64,000 nucleotides of DNA from NCBI GenBank assembly GCA_028280445.1, contig JANQLU010000112.1, positions 45,698 through 109,697 on the forward strand. The letters run 5' to 3'. Each line of letters opens with the position of its first letter. Position 1 is the stretch's first letter. The DNA is from Pirellulaceae bacterium (lineage in GTDB: Bacteria; Planctomycetota; Planctomycetia; Pirellulales; Pirellulaceae). This document shows, in pieces, positions 53,007 to 61,237 of this stretch. Under the pieces are notes generated by a model. The model did not search any database and had not been told where the DNA came from. It worked only from the letters and a program-made list of their open reading frames with translations. The position numbers and the translations under genes were made by a program.

Positions 53007-54635
53007 CTATCGATCCGTGATTTCAAAGACGACATAAGAAACGCGTTTACCAGGATCGTCTGGATAGACCATTTTGAACTTTGAAGGAACACCCGCCAAA
53101 TCTCGTTGCTCGGCGATAGCTTGTTCAACAATGATGTATTGAAAATCGAATTCTTTGGCCAATTCCAAAATCCGATCATCCGTTTGCCACTGATAATTCT
53201 GTCCCGATTGGTAAAACAACTCGATTCGGCGTTGCCAATCCAAAATTCCTGTCGCGTTTTGTGGGATATCTTTTCGACAAAATACCTGCGACCGGTGCGC
53301 GTACCAATTAAAAGTTTGCTGTTCGAATGGCGTTAAAAAGGTTGCTGTGTCTGGCGTGTTTCGCTTGGCCCAATCACAAACCTTCAACCAGTTCTTGTAC
53401 CTTTCAAACGTGCGTTTTCTCTCTTGGCCGCCGTAATCGGGCAGCGCTGCGACATCGGCAGGCGGACGTTTTTCTGCGAATTTGTGGCGCAGTTGGCCGC
53501 CAACGACCATGACACCAATGATCACGGCAGCAATCCACACCGTATTTTTGATCCGTGGACTGGAGTCCTGCCAGCACTTCATTGCAGCAAAAGCAATTCC
53601 AATACCGATAGCAAAGTCGGTCATTCGGAATAAATAGAAACGCAGCCACCAATTGGCGACGTTAGCTGTCGATTCGCGATCGGAAAGATTAGAAAGTCCG
53701 ATTCCTGCTAGTCCGAGGGCAAAAGCCAATAGGCAAAACCCGTGAATTTTTGAAAGTTGTTTGCCGTCGCCACGACTTAAAAATACCCAAGTGGCCAAGG
53801 CAACAAAAAACGCAACCATCCGTTGTTTCTCGAATGACCAAAAATACAAATGGTGTGGCAATCGTACGCGGACATAAATTTCGTTGGCCAACCCAAGGGA
53901 TTTTGCATCTTGGTTGATCGAAAGTAAAACTCCGGGGACAAGTCCCAGCAGCGTTAAAACTGCTCCGCCCGCCATCCAGCCGATTTGAGATTTCCAGCGC
54001 GATCTGTCAACCGAAACGACAAACATAATGGTCGCAAATAACAGGCTCCATCCGCCCACCAGGACGTGAAACATGGAAGCGATTCCCAACCAGATCCAAA
54101 CCCAGTTCCATTTTCCGGCAACCATTCGTTCCAACGCCAAAATCACAAATATGTATGCAAAACTTTTCGCCTCGGCCCCACCGACAACCCATTCACCAGC
54201 GAGGTGAAAGTAGTCGACGACAAGCAAAAATCCGGTTATCGAAAACAAGCTTGCAAAACGTTGCGGAAATAATCGAAAACTCAAGCGTTGCCAGGCGAAC
54301 GCAAAAAGCAACCAGCTCAATCCGCGCAAGAGCCAGGCCGAGGTGGACAACGAAAAAATCTTGGTGACCCAACCCAACGATAAAAAATAAACAAAATGAG
54401 CATCTGCGGAACTCAAAAAGAAATCATTTGGGCACCAGTCGGGATTCCAAAAATGTTTCGCCTTGGTGAGATAGTGTGATTCGTTGATGTCAGGCGTACG
54501 TTCTCCACAAATCAACACAATCAGAACTGTGCAAATACAAACTTCACATAACGTCACCCAGAAATTTGCAATTCCAGCAGAACGACGTGGAAATGTCTCG
54601 TCCAACTCCTGATTTTTCGTTTCGGGCGAATTCAT
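53007..54635 (-). CDS. Multi-pass membrane protein, GT-C-like
   Basis: A 542-residue protein with about ten transmembrane helices (about 22-420) and a soluble C-terminus (about 425-542). The first outer loop carries acidic and aromatic residues (ERTPDINESHYLTKAKHFWN), reminiscent of the catalytic loop of lipid-linked-sugar GT-C glycosyltransferases, but no confident family is evident; I recall similar planctomycete proteins annotated DUF6798. The C-terminal segment FLTPFEQQTFNWYAHRSQVF also fits such envelope enzymes. It is divergent from selD with only 38 bases between them. Confidence 0.7.
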   Translation of the reverse strand: MNSPETKNQELDETFPRRSAGIANFWVTLCEVCICTVLIVLICGERTPDINESHYLTKAKHFWNPDWCPNDFFLSSADAHFVYFLSLGWVTKIFSLSTSAWLLRGLSWLLFAFAWQRLSFRLFPQRFASLFSITGFLLVVDYFHLAGEWVVGGAEAKSFAYIFVILALERMVAGKWNWVWIWLGIASMFHVLVGGWSLLFATIMFVVSVDRSRWKSQIGWMAGGAVLTLLGLVPGVLLSINQDAKSLGLANEIYVRVRLPHHLYFWSFEKQRMVAFFVALATWVFLSRGDGKQLSKIHGFCLLAFALGLAGIGLSNLSDRESTANVANWWLRFYLFRMTDFAIGIGIAFAAMKCWQDSSPRIKNTVWIAAVIIGVMVVGGQLRHKFAEKRPPADVAALPDYGGQERKRTFERYKNWLKVCDWAKRNTPDTATFLTPFEQQTFNWYAHRSQVFCRKDIPQNATGILDWQRRIELFYQSGQNYQWQTDDRILELAKEFDFQYIIVEQAIAEQRDLAGVPSKFKMVYPDDPGKRVSYVVFEITDR

Positions 54636-54673
54636 ACGATGGTTTACGGTTGCTCAGAACAGATTGAAAGACC

Positions 54674-56920
54674 ATGATAATCCGTTTGTCGAAAAAATGT
54701 GATGCGAACCACTCCATGGAAAAACATCTTGGAAAAAATTCGATCGTCCTCCTTGGTGTTGGCCATACAAACGCGCATATCCTGAAAATGTGGCGCATGA
54801 AGCCGATTGAAAACTCGGAATTGATCTGTGTTTCCAATTTTCCAATCGCCACCTATTCCGGCATGATGCCGGGCGTCCTTTCCGGGCAATACGAACCCCA
54901 CCAAATGGAAATCGATCTCGTTCGATTGTGCCAAGTCAACGGGGCCCGACTGGTATTGGGCGAGGTCAATGGTGTCGATCGAAGTAAACAACGGCTGCTG
55001 TTTCGCGATCGTGCGCCGCTGCACTATGATGTCCTATCCATCGGTATCGGTTCCGTTCCAACGCAAACGGGCATTTCCATTGACGACGATGCGAATTTTC
55101 TGCGCATTAAACCGATGCAAACTTTTTTACCGCGATTGCAGTCGGCACTGGATAATCATCTCGCTCTCTCACAAGAAAAACGAATAACCATAACGATTGT
55201 CGGTGCCGGAATTGGCGGTATTGAAACGGCTTTTTGCTTGCACGCCCGGTTACAACAGCAATTGAATCCAGATCAGTTCGTCGTTCGGATTATCAGTGGC
55301 GATGATCAATTGGCCCTTGGCAGCCTAGCCAAAACCGAGCAGTTGGTCAGAAAAAAATTGGAACAAGCGGGTATCGAAATTCATTCGGGTAGCCGAGTGA
55401 CAAAAATCCAAAAACACGAAATCGAACTCAGCAATGGAACTCGAATTGAAAACGATATCGTACTGTGGGCAACCAGCGCTGCCGGTCCTCCAATCCTGCG
55501 CCAATTTGATTTAGAAAAAGACGACAATGGATTCATCGCGACGCGGCCCACATTGCAATCGGTGTCAGACGATCACATTTTTGCCGTGGGTGACAGTGGC
55601 ACCATCTTGTCAGATCCAACCGTCAAGGCAGGTGTTTACGCGGTGCGCCAGGGCCCCGTGTTGTGGGACAATCTCAACCGAATTTTAAACGAGCAAAAAC
55701 TGTCCGAGTATCAACCGCAACGTTCATTTTTGAAACTGATTAATACTGGCGACGGCAGCGCCATCGCGGAATACAAAGGCCAAGCGTTTTCAGGAAAATG
55801 GTGTTGGCGTTGGAAAGATTACATCGATCTAAAATTCATGCGGATGTATCAAAACTACACGCCGATGGAAATGAAGCCGCTCAAGCCGGACGAACAACCT
55901 CCGATGCGCTGTGTTGGATGCGGTGGCAAAATCTCGGGAGCTTCACTCGAATCTGCATTGTCGGAAATTGAATTTGCCAACAACGATCAAGTAGTCGTTG
56001 GAGTTGCGCACCCGGACGACGCGGCGATCATTCGAACCCCGAATGCCGAAGTCACCGCCACCACGGATTTTTTTGCGTCACCTGTCGAAGATCCGTTTTT
56101 GTTTGGGCGAATTGCGGCGCTCAATGGAACTAGTGATTGTTATGCGATGGGCGCTCGACCGTTCGCGGCGTTGGCTATGGCTCAGGTTCCTTATGGCGCC
56201 CCAAAGATGCAACGCAATTACCTGGTCGAAATGATGGCTGGCGCGGCGCACGAGTTGACCCCCGAAAATACGGCGATCGTCGGTGGCCATTCGATCGAAG
56301 GCCCACGCATGGCTTTGGGGTTCACCGTGTTGGCCAATCAAGACACAGAGCCATTGCTAAAATCGAACTTAAATGTTGGCGACCAATTGATTGTGACCAA
56401 ACCGCTTGGCACGGGTGCACTTCTGGCCGCTTTACCAGAAGGTAAATGTGATGGCCGATGGTTTGCTGCGATGATTGATTCAATGTTGTTAAACAATTCG
56501 ATTGCGTTGGAGATCGCGAAAAAATTCAACGTTAGCGCGATGACCGATGTCACCGGTTTTGGCTTAGCCGGCCATCTGCTGGAAATGCTCCAGGCGAGTC
56601 AACTCAGCGCGAGTTTGATGTTGGATTCCGTGAAACTTTATGCTGGGTTTGAAGAACTGACCCGGCAAGGAATCGAAAGCACACTGACGATCGAAAACCG
56701 ACACATTGAACACGCCATTCAGATTTCAGAAAATCTTCGCAAGTCGCCGTCGTTTACTGCCATGTTTGATCCACAAACTTGCGGAGGACTTTTGATCGCA
56801 ACCAAATCGAGTGACGTCGACGATATGCTCACGTTTTTAGGCAATCAAGGTTTCTCCGACACGTTTGTCGCTGGCACGGTAGAACCGTTAGTCGATCAGC
56901 CGCGGATCACGATCAAATAG
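54674..56920 (+). CDS. selD: FAD oxidoreductase-selenide, water dikinase fusion
   Basis: A 748-residue fusion. Residues about 20-395 are an NADH-dehydrogenase-like flavoprotein (IVLLGVGHTNAHIL; IVGAGIGGIETAFCLHAR; a C-terminal FAVGDSGTI). Residues about 405-748 are SelD, which makes selenophosphate from selenide and ATP. The active-site region reads RCVGCGGKIS: Cys416 matches the catalytic Cys/Sec, the following Cys of the usual CGC is Gly here. Further motifs are TATTDFF, GGHSIEGPRMALGFTVL and MTDVTGFGLAGHLLEML. Such fusions are known in several bacterial groups; the flavoprotein half may generate or channel selenide. The start could also be at codon 15. tRNA-Sec in the same window indicates use for selenocysteine. 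Confidence 0.93.
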   Translation: MIIRLSKKCDANHSMEKHLGKNSIVLLGVGHTNAHILKMWRMKPIENSELICVSNFPIATYSGMMPGVLSGQYEPHQMEIDLVRLCQVNGARLVLGEVNGVDRSKQRLLFRDRAPLHYDVLSIGIGSVPTQTGISIDDDANFLRIKPMQTFLPRLQSALDNHLALSQEKRITITIVGAGIGGIETAFCLHARLQQQLNPDQFVVRIISGDDQLALGSLAKTEQLVRKKLEQAGIEIHSGSRVTKIQKHEIELSNGTRIENDIVLWATSAAGPPILRQFDLEKDDNGFIATRPTLQSVSDDHIFAVGDSGTILSDPTVKAGVYAVRQGPVLWDNLNRILNEQKLSEYQPQRSFLKLINTGDGSAIAEYKGQAFSGKWCWRWKDYIDLKFMRMYQNYTPMEMKPLKPDEQPPMRCVGCGGKISGASLESALSEIEFANNDQVVVGVAHPDDAAIIRTPNAEVTATTDFFASPVEDPFLFGRIAALNGTSDCYAMGARPFAALAMAQVPYGAPKMQRNYLVEMMAGAAHELTPENTAIVGGHSIEGPRMALGFTVLANQDTEPLLKSNLNVGDQLIVTKPLGTGALLAALPEGKCDGRWFAAMIDSMLLNNSIALEIAKKFNVSAMTDVTGFGLAGHLLEMLQASQLSASLMLDSVKLYAGFEELTRQGIESTLTIENRHIEHAIQISENLRKSPSFTAMFDPQTCGGLLIATKSSDVDDMLTFLGNQGFSDTFVAGTVEPLVDQPRITIK

Positions 56921-56945
56921 AACATTTTCATTTCATTGGGTTCTC

Positions 56946-56972
56946 GGGAGGGCGAGGCTCCTGCCGAGCCGC
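56946..56972 (+). repeat. GGGAGGGCGAGGCTCCTGCC family, copy 3
   Basis: CGGGAGGGCGAGGCTCCTGC then CGAGCC, facing the degenerate complementary copy at 57290-57327. Confidence 0.85.
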
Positions 56973-57045
56973 CGGCGTATTGTTTCGATGAGAAACGCTT
57001 CCCAACAGGTAGTCATCTCTACAGGTGGTCATCTCTCTTACCAAG

Positions 57046-57233
57046 GGCTTACGCAGAGCCGCCGAGGCGCAGAGTTTTTTCGAGTGGACGTTTTCCAACA
57101 TCAAACAAAACAAATTTGTCAAACGGAATTGCTTGGATGTTTGATTGGGCGTGATTGTCAGTGAGGTCTAATTGGCCGACAAAAAAAAACTGCCACATCC
57201 TGACCTCTGCGTCTCTGCGGCTCTGCGTGAGCC
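57046..57233. repeat. Inverted-repeat element, CTCACGCAGAG family, copy 2
   Basis: The left arm GGCTTACGCAGAGCCGCCGA then GGCGCAGAG matches the complement of the right arm (CCTCTGCGTCTCTGCGGCTC then TGCGTGAGCC). The interior of about 130 bases is unlike those of the other copies. Confidence 0.85.
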
Positions 57234-57289
57234 TTTCCTTATTTCGGCAGAAACTTCCAACTTCATAGCAAACAACAGACCCGCGGCTC

Positions 57290-57327
57290 GGCAGGAGCTC
57301 GCCTTCCCACTGCCTCGTCCTCCCGAT
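57290..57327 (-). repeat. GGGAGGGCGAGGCTCCTGCC family, copy 4 (degenerate)
   Basis: The plus strand reads GGCTCGGCAGGAGCTCGCCT then TCCCACTGCCTCGTCCTC, with one lost base and mutations in the tandem part. Confidence 0.7.
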
Positions 57328-57341
57328 TACTCCGGCGCAAC

Positions 57342-57366
57342 AAAAAACCCCGTCGAAAAACGGGGT
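57342..57366 (-). terminator. Terminator of rplM-rpsI
   Basis: ACCCCGT/ACGGGGT stem with loop CGAAAA; on the minus strand it is followed by six T. It lies 32 bases after the rpsI stop. Confidence 0.9.
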
Positions 57367-57398
57367 AAGATATTCGGTACCAAATCCGTTGGCATCGA

Positions 57399-57812
57399 TT
57401 AACGTTTCGAGAACTGAGTTCCACGACGAGCGCCGTGCAAACCGCATTTCTTTCGCTCTTTCATACGCGAATCGCGAGTCAGAAACCCACCGTCTCGCAG
57501 TGTGGGAAACATTTCGCTGTCCATTCCAACCAACGCTCGAGCCAGGCCCATTCGGCAAGCACCCGCTTGACCTGTTGTTCCGCCACCGCTGGCTTTGATG
57601 ACAACGTCGATTTTGTCGCGTGATTCGACAGCGTCCAAAACTTGCAAAATCGCGATTTGATCTTGCTCATTTGGGAAATATGTCTGCAGGTCTTTGCCGT
57701 TGATCGTAATGTTTCCCGATCCAGCTTTGACTCGAACGCGAGCAACCGAAGATTTGCGGCGTCCTGTTCCCATCGCTACGCCAGTAATTTTGTCTGTTTT
57801 AGTTGCAACCAT
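57399..57812 (-). CDS. rpsI: 30S ribosomal protein S9
   Basis: A 137-residue uS9. The core starts GTGRRKSSVARVRVKAGSGN, continues TVKASGGGTTGQAGACRMG-like glycine motif and LARALV, and ends with the rRNA/P-site-tRNA-contacting tail KKCGLHGARRGTQFSKR. An N-terminal extension of about 15 residues precedes the core. It follows rplM by 10 bases, the conserved rplM-rpsI order. Confidence 0.97.
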   Translation of the reverse strand: MVATKTDKITGVAMGTGRRKSSVARVRVKAGSGNITINGKDLQTYFPNEQDQIAILQVLDAVESRDKIDVVIKASGGGTTGQAGACRMGLARALVGMDSEMFPTLRDGGFLTRDSRMKERKKCGLHGARRGTQFSKR

Positions 57813-57822
57813 TTTCTAGATA

Positions 57823-58269
57823 CTAATTGGATTCTTGAGTGTTCAGGGGTGCGGGGTTTTGGGCCTGATGTGGATGATCTGGGCCTTTGTAGACTTTCAA
57901 TTTGGACAACATCTGTCGCCCAAGTTTACTTTTCGGCAACATTCGGCGGACGGCCTCACGTAAAACTTGCTCCGGTTTGCGCTGCAATCGGGTTTGTGCC
58001 GTTTCCGAGCGGAGTCCTGGGTAGCCGGTATACCAAGTGTATTGTTTTTGTTCGAGTTTGTTTCCCGTGAACACAACCTTTTCGGCATTAACAACAACGA
58101 CGAAATCACCCGTATCGACGTGGGGCGTATAAGTCGGCTTGTGTTTGCCCATCAGAACAACAGCGATTTGGTTGGCCAAACGACCAACAATCTGGCCATC
58201 CGCATCAGCGATAAACCACTGTTTTTCTAATTCACCAGTTTTTGCTACGTAAGTTTTTGTGCCAGGCAC
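57823..58269 (-). CDS. rplM: 50S ribosomal protein L13
   Basis: A 148-residue uL13 with KQWFIADADGQIVGRLANQI, HVDTGDFVVVVNAEKVVFTG, TWYTGYPGLRSETAQ and AVRRMLPKSKLGRQMLSKLK. The start is GTG at 58269 (VPGTKTYVAK), because AAGGAT lies 6 bases upstream and the resulting length matches the family; a longer in-frame reading would add 34 non-homologous residues. Confidence 0.95.
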   Translation of the reverse strand: MPGTKTYVAKTGELEKQWFIADADGQIVGRLANQIAVVLMGKHKPTYTPHVDTGDFVVVVNAEKVVFTGNKLEQKQYTWYTGYPGLRSETAQTRLQRKPEQVLREAVRRMLPKSKLGRQMLSKLKVYKGPDHPHQAQNPAPLNTQESN

Positions 58270-58717
58270 GATATATCCTTCGACAGAAAGATCAAAATGG
58301 AAAACGTGAGCCAAGAAATTAACGGTAAATGCTGAGAGTCGCACAGCCGAACCAAGCTCGCGCAGAATCATAAATCTACCGATTCACCCTAAAATCGACA
58401 AGGCGTCAAATGGTTGAAAATCCAACTATTTCACCAGGACTTGCGGCAATTTGCTGATGCAATCTCTGTTTGGTTGATCGACATTCCTGATGCTCCAAAA
58501 CCCACCCGATTCGGCCGATTTTAGAGCAAATCTCTATGATCAAATGGCGAATTTCAGCGTTTGGCCACGCATTATAAGTTAAACCGTCGGTAAGTTGCGA
58601 CCAAAATCACGATCTGCAAATTTCACCGGGAACCAAAAACGACGCCGATGTGTGGTAAAACACGGTCATTCAAACCGCGGGTCACTATAAAATACTCCAT
58701 AAGGAAATGGAACAGAT
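58270..58717. other. Gene-free region between divergent rplM and TlpA-like genes
   Basis: No gene, repeat or structured RNA recognised. It must contain promoters for both directions; a TATAAA-type hexamer near 58686 could serve the plus-strand gene but lacks a clear -35. Confidence 0.5.
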
Positions 58718-59674
58718 ATGACAAACAAAACGATTGTGATTTTGCTGGTCGCCTCCATCGGCCTTTCCTGGAATTCACTGGTTGCCCAAACCAAAAAAAC
58801 GCCTCAGGTCAATCAGCTGTACCAAGAATTCGTCGACGAATTTCGAAAAACCGACGACAAGTCAAAACGCCTCCAGCTGGTCAAAACTTCCACCGACAAA
58901 ATCAACCGCTTTCTGGCGCCCAAATTATCCACGCCCGAAATCAAAAAAATCTTACCGCAACTCGTTCAAATCAAATTGTTGGACATCGATAAATCGTTTG
59001 TCAAAATCATTGACGAACACCCTGATCAAAATGTCAAAGCTCTGGCACTGCTGTGTTTTGCAAAACACTGTGGCAACAACGGTCGTGACGAAACTGCGAA
59101 AACGTCGTTGGCTTTTCTCAAGAAAAAATATGGCAAATTGAAATTCGACGAAAAACAGACGTATGGCAAAGCTGCCGAAGAAGCTTTCTATTTTCTCACC
59201 AATCTGGCCGTCGGTAAAAAAGCACCGCAAATTGCTGGGTCGGATGCCGACGGCGCTTTGTTTCGTTTGGCAGACTACCGTGGCAAAGTGGTGATGTTGC
59301 GATTTTGGGGCGACTGGTGTCCCGCGTGTCGCGCCATGTTCGACTACGAACGGGAACTGGTTGCTCGTTATAAAAACGACTCGTTCGCGCTGATCGGAGT
59401 CAACAGCGATAAATTGAAACAACTCAAGGCTGCGCAGAAACGCGCTAATCTGACATGGCGAACGATTTGGGATGGTGGAACCACTCGCGGGCCAATTTCA
59501 ACCATCTTTCGTGTCGAGCATTGGCCGACGATTGTGGTGATTGACGCCAGAGGTGTGATTCGTTTTCGCTCGCAAGGTTTTTCTAAACCGCAACTCGAAA
59601 AAATCCTCGACCGTTGTCTCGCCGAGGCCGACGAAATCAATGCTGCGGACGTCGTTGTCAAAAAGGCCAAGTAA
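58718..59674 (+). CDS. Exported TlpA/ResA-like thioredoxin protein
   Basis: A 318-residue protein with a signal peptide (about 1-23), a helical region (about 25-160) and a C-terminal thioredoxin-fold domain (about 165-305). The domain has VGKKAPQIAGSDADG, the redox motif WCPAC (about residue 205), a cis-Pro in HWPTIVVID and a C-terminal strand. It probably reduces or shuttles disulfides outside the cytoplasm, possibly supporting haem attachment to the c-type cytochrome encoded next. AAGGAAATGG precedes the ATG; the next gene's ATG follows the stop codon directly. Confidence 0.88.
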   Translation: MTNKTIVILLVASIGLSWNSLVAQTKKTPQVNQLYQEFVDEFRKTDDKSKRLQLVKTSTDKINRFLAPKLSTPEIKKILPQLVQIKLLDIDKSFVKIIDEHPDQNVKALALLCFAKHCGNNGRDETAKTSLAFLKKKYGKLKFDEKQTYGKAAEEAFYFLTNLAVGKKAPQIAGSDADGALFRLADYRGKVVMLRFWGDWCPACRAMFDYERELVARYKNDSFALIGVNSDKLKQLKAAQKRANLTWRTIWDGGTTRGPISTIFRVEHWPTIVVIDARGVIRFRSQGFSKPQLEKILDRCLAEADEINAADVVVKKAK

Positions 59675-60772
59675 ATGGGCAAGCTCCTCAGTTGCCTCGT
59701 CACCACCTATTTTGTTTTGGCGTTTGTCGTCCCGTTCAAAATCTCGGCACAAGACAACAAAAAACCGACGCTTCCCACAGACACTCTGCCACAAAAATTG
59801 TCGGCAAAACCTCCCGACCATTTTTTGATCACACCGCTCGTTCCCAAAGACAATCCCGTCACCGTCGCCAAAATCTCGCTGGGCCGAAAACTGTTCTTTG
59901 ATCCGATTCTGTCAAAAAACAACACCGTCTCATGCGCCAGCTGTCATCAACCCCAACATGGATTTGCCAGCCCCGACGCTTTGGCGATTGGTATCGGCGG
60001 AACAAAAGGCAAACGAAATGCACCCTCGTTGTTGAATCGCTCCTTTGGCAAGTCTTTTTTTTGGGACGGGCGCACCAAAACATTGGAATTGCAATCCCTC
60101 GAACCAATCAAAAATAAAGCGGAGTTCGATTCGAGCGTAACCGATGTCATTGCGCGTCTGAAATCCAAACCTGAATACGTCAAACAATTCCAAACCGCTT
60201 TTTCCACGAAAAAATCTACAACCGGCCAGCCACAAAATCTCGTCACCTCTCAAAACTTGGCACAAGCCTTGGCAACTTTCCAACGTACATTGTATAGCGG
60301 CGAAACTCCTGTCGATCAGTTTCAATCGGGACAGTACAACGCGTTAACACAATTGGAACGTCAAGGACTTTGGATTTTCGAAAGCCGCGGAAATTGTTGG
60401 AAATGCCATTCAGGCGACAATTTTTCGGACGAGCAATTTCATAACACGGGAATCGGATACGGGACCGAAAATCGAGACCTCGGCCGATTTCAATTCACGC
60501 AAAAAAAACAAGACAAAGGCAAATTCAAAACGCCAACGCTGCGCGAAGTCGAACATACTGCGCCCTACATGCACGACGGCAGCCTGAAAACATTGCGAGA
60601 GGTTGTTGAGTTTTATAACGCGGGTGGAAATTCCAATGATCCCAATCTGGATCGAAACATGAAACCGCTAGGCTTGACCGAAAAAGAGATCGATTCGGTT
60701 GTCGCATTTCTAAAAGCACTTTCGGCACGAAAGAAAGTTGCCAAAAAACAATCACGTCCTAAAAAACGCTGA
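59675..60772 (+). CDS. Di-haem cytochrome c peroxidase (MauG/CcpA family)
   Basis: A 365-residue protein with a signal peptide (about 1-25) and two CxxCH haem sites: CASCH (about residue 88) and CWKCH (about 242). Family segments LGRKLFFDPILSKNNTVSCA, RNAPSLLNRSFGKSFFWDGR and FKTPTLREVEHTAPYMHDGS are intact. It reduces hydrogen peroxide or performs MauG-type oxidations in the periplasm. The tail is Lys/Arg-rich. Immediately downstream of the TlpA-like gene. Confidence 0.92.
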   Translation: MGKLLSCLVTTYFVLAFVVPFKISAQDNKKPTLPTDTLPQKLSAKPPDHFLITPLVPKDNPVTVAKISLGRKLFFDPILSKNNTVSCASCHQPQHGFASPDALAIGIGGTKGKRNAPSLLNRSFGKSFFWDGRTKTLELQSLEPIKNKAEFDSSVTDVIARLKSKPEYVKQFQTAFSTKKSTTGQPQNLVTSQNLAQALATFQRTLYSGETPVDQFQSGQYNALTQLERQGLWIFESRGNCWKCHSGDNFSDEQFHNTGIGYGTENRDLGRFQFTQKKQDKGKFKTPTLREVEHTAPYMHDGSLKTLREVVEFYNAGGNSNDPNLDRNMKPLGLTEKEIDSVVAFLKALSARKKVAKKQSRPKKR

Positions 60773-61237
60773 CGGGAAGGCGAAGAGCCAAACCTCCCAG
60801 TGTTGTTTGTCAGAAATTTGAGACTCCTACTGAAAACAAATGGCCTCACGCAGAGTCGCAGAGATCAAGACAGTCGGTTGTGGGCCAATGACTACGGGTG
60901 CCATTGTGATCAACTCAATAGCGCAAACCTTTTGCGCACACGAGAATTGTTTTCTCGTGGCGACTCCTCTGCGTCTCGGCGGCTCCGCGTGAGACTTTCT
61001 TATCAATGCGATAGCCACCCTCGGTCAAACCAACCTGTTCCGGTTATTCCAATTTCTCAGCCCGTGCCGCTCGTTCCCAACATGATCATTAGGGGAATCT
61101 TGCCGTGCCAAACCTGTCGGATCTCGGCAAAGTATTCCAATCGGGTAAACCTGTCCGTCACGAAGATCGATAACGAGACTATTGGAATACGGATCGATGC
61201 CAACGGATGGCAAATCACTTCAGCTATCCATTGAACG
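60773..61237. other. Gene-free stretch with one repeat element
   Basis: No convincing gene. It contains the inverted-repeat element at 60843-60994; the remaining 240 bases show no repeat or RNA gene. Confidence 0.6.
60843..60994. repeat. Inverted-repeat element, CTCACGCAGAG family, copy 3
   Basis: The left arm GCCTCACGCAGAGTCGCAGA is short. The right arm (CCTCTGCGTCTCGGCGGCTC then CGCGTGAGA) is longer and carries C/T substitutions. The interior includes CAAACCTTTTGCGCA and a GAGAA...TTCTC hairpin. Confidence 0.8.

Larger units (their letters stand above)
56921..57341. other. Gene-free stretch with nested repeats
   Basis: No gene seen. It holds two oppositely oriented GGGAGGGCGAGGCTCCTGCC elements (56946-56972 and 57290-57327) enclosing a complete CTCACGCAGAG-family element (57046-57233). 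Confidence 0.75.

Noticed and set aside
58270..58371. N-terminal extension of L13
   Set aside because: The extra 34 residues lack homology, and the GTG at 58269 has a well-placed AAGGAT.
58718..60772. Search for a selenoprotein gene (in-frame TGA) among the redox genes
   Set aside because: The TlpA-like protein has a normal CPAC motif and the peroxidase normal CxxCH sites; no interrupted frame suggests selenocysteine.
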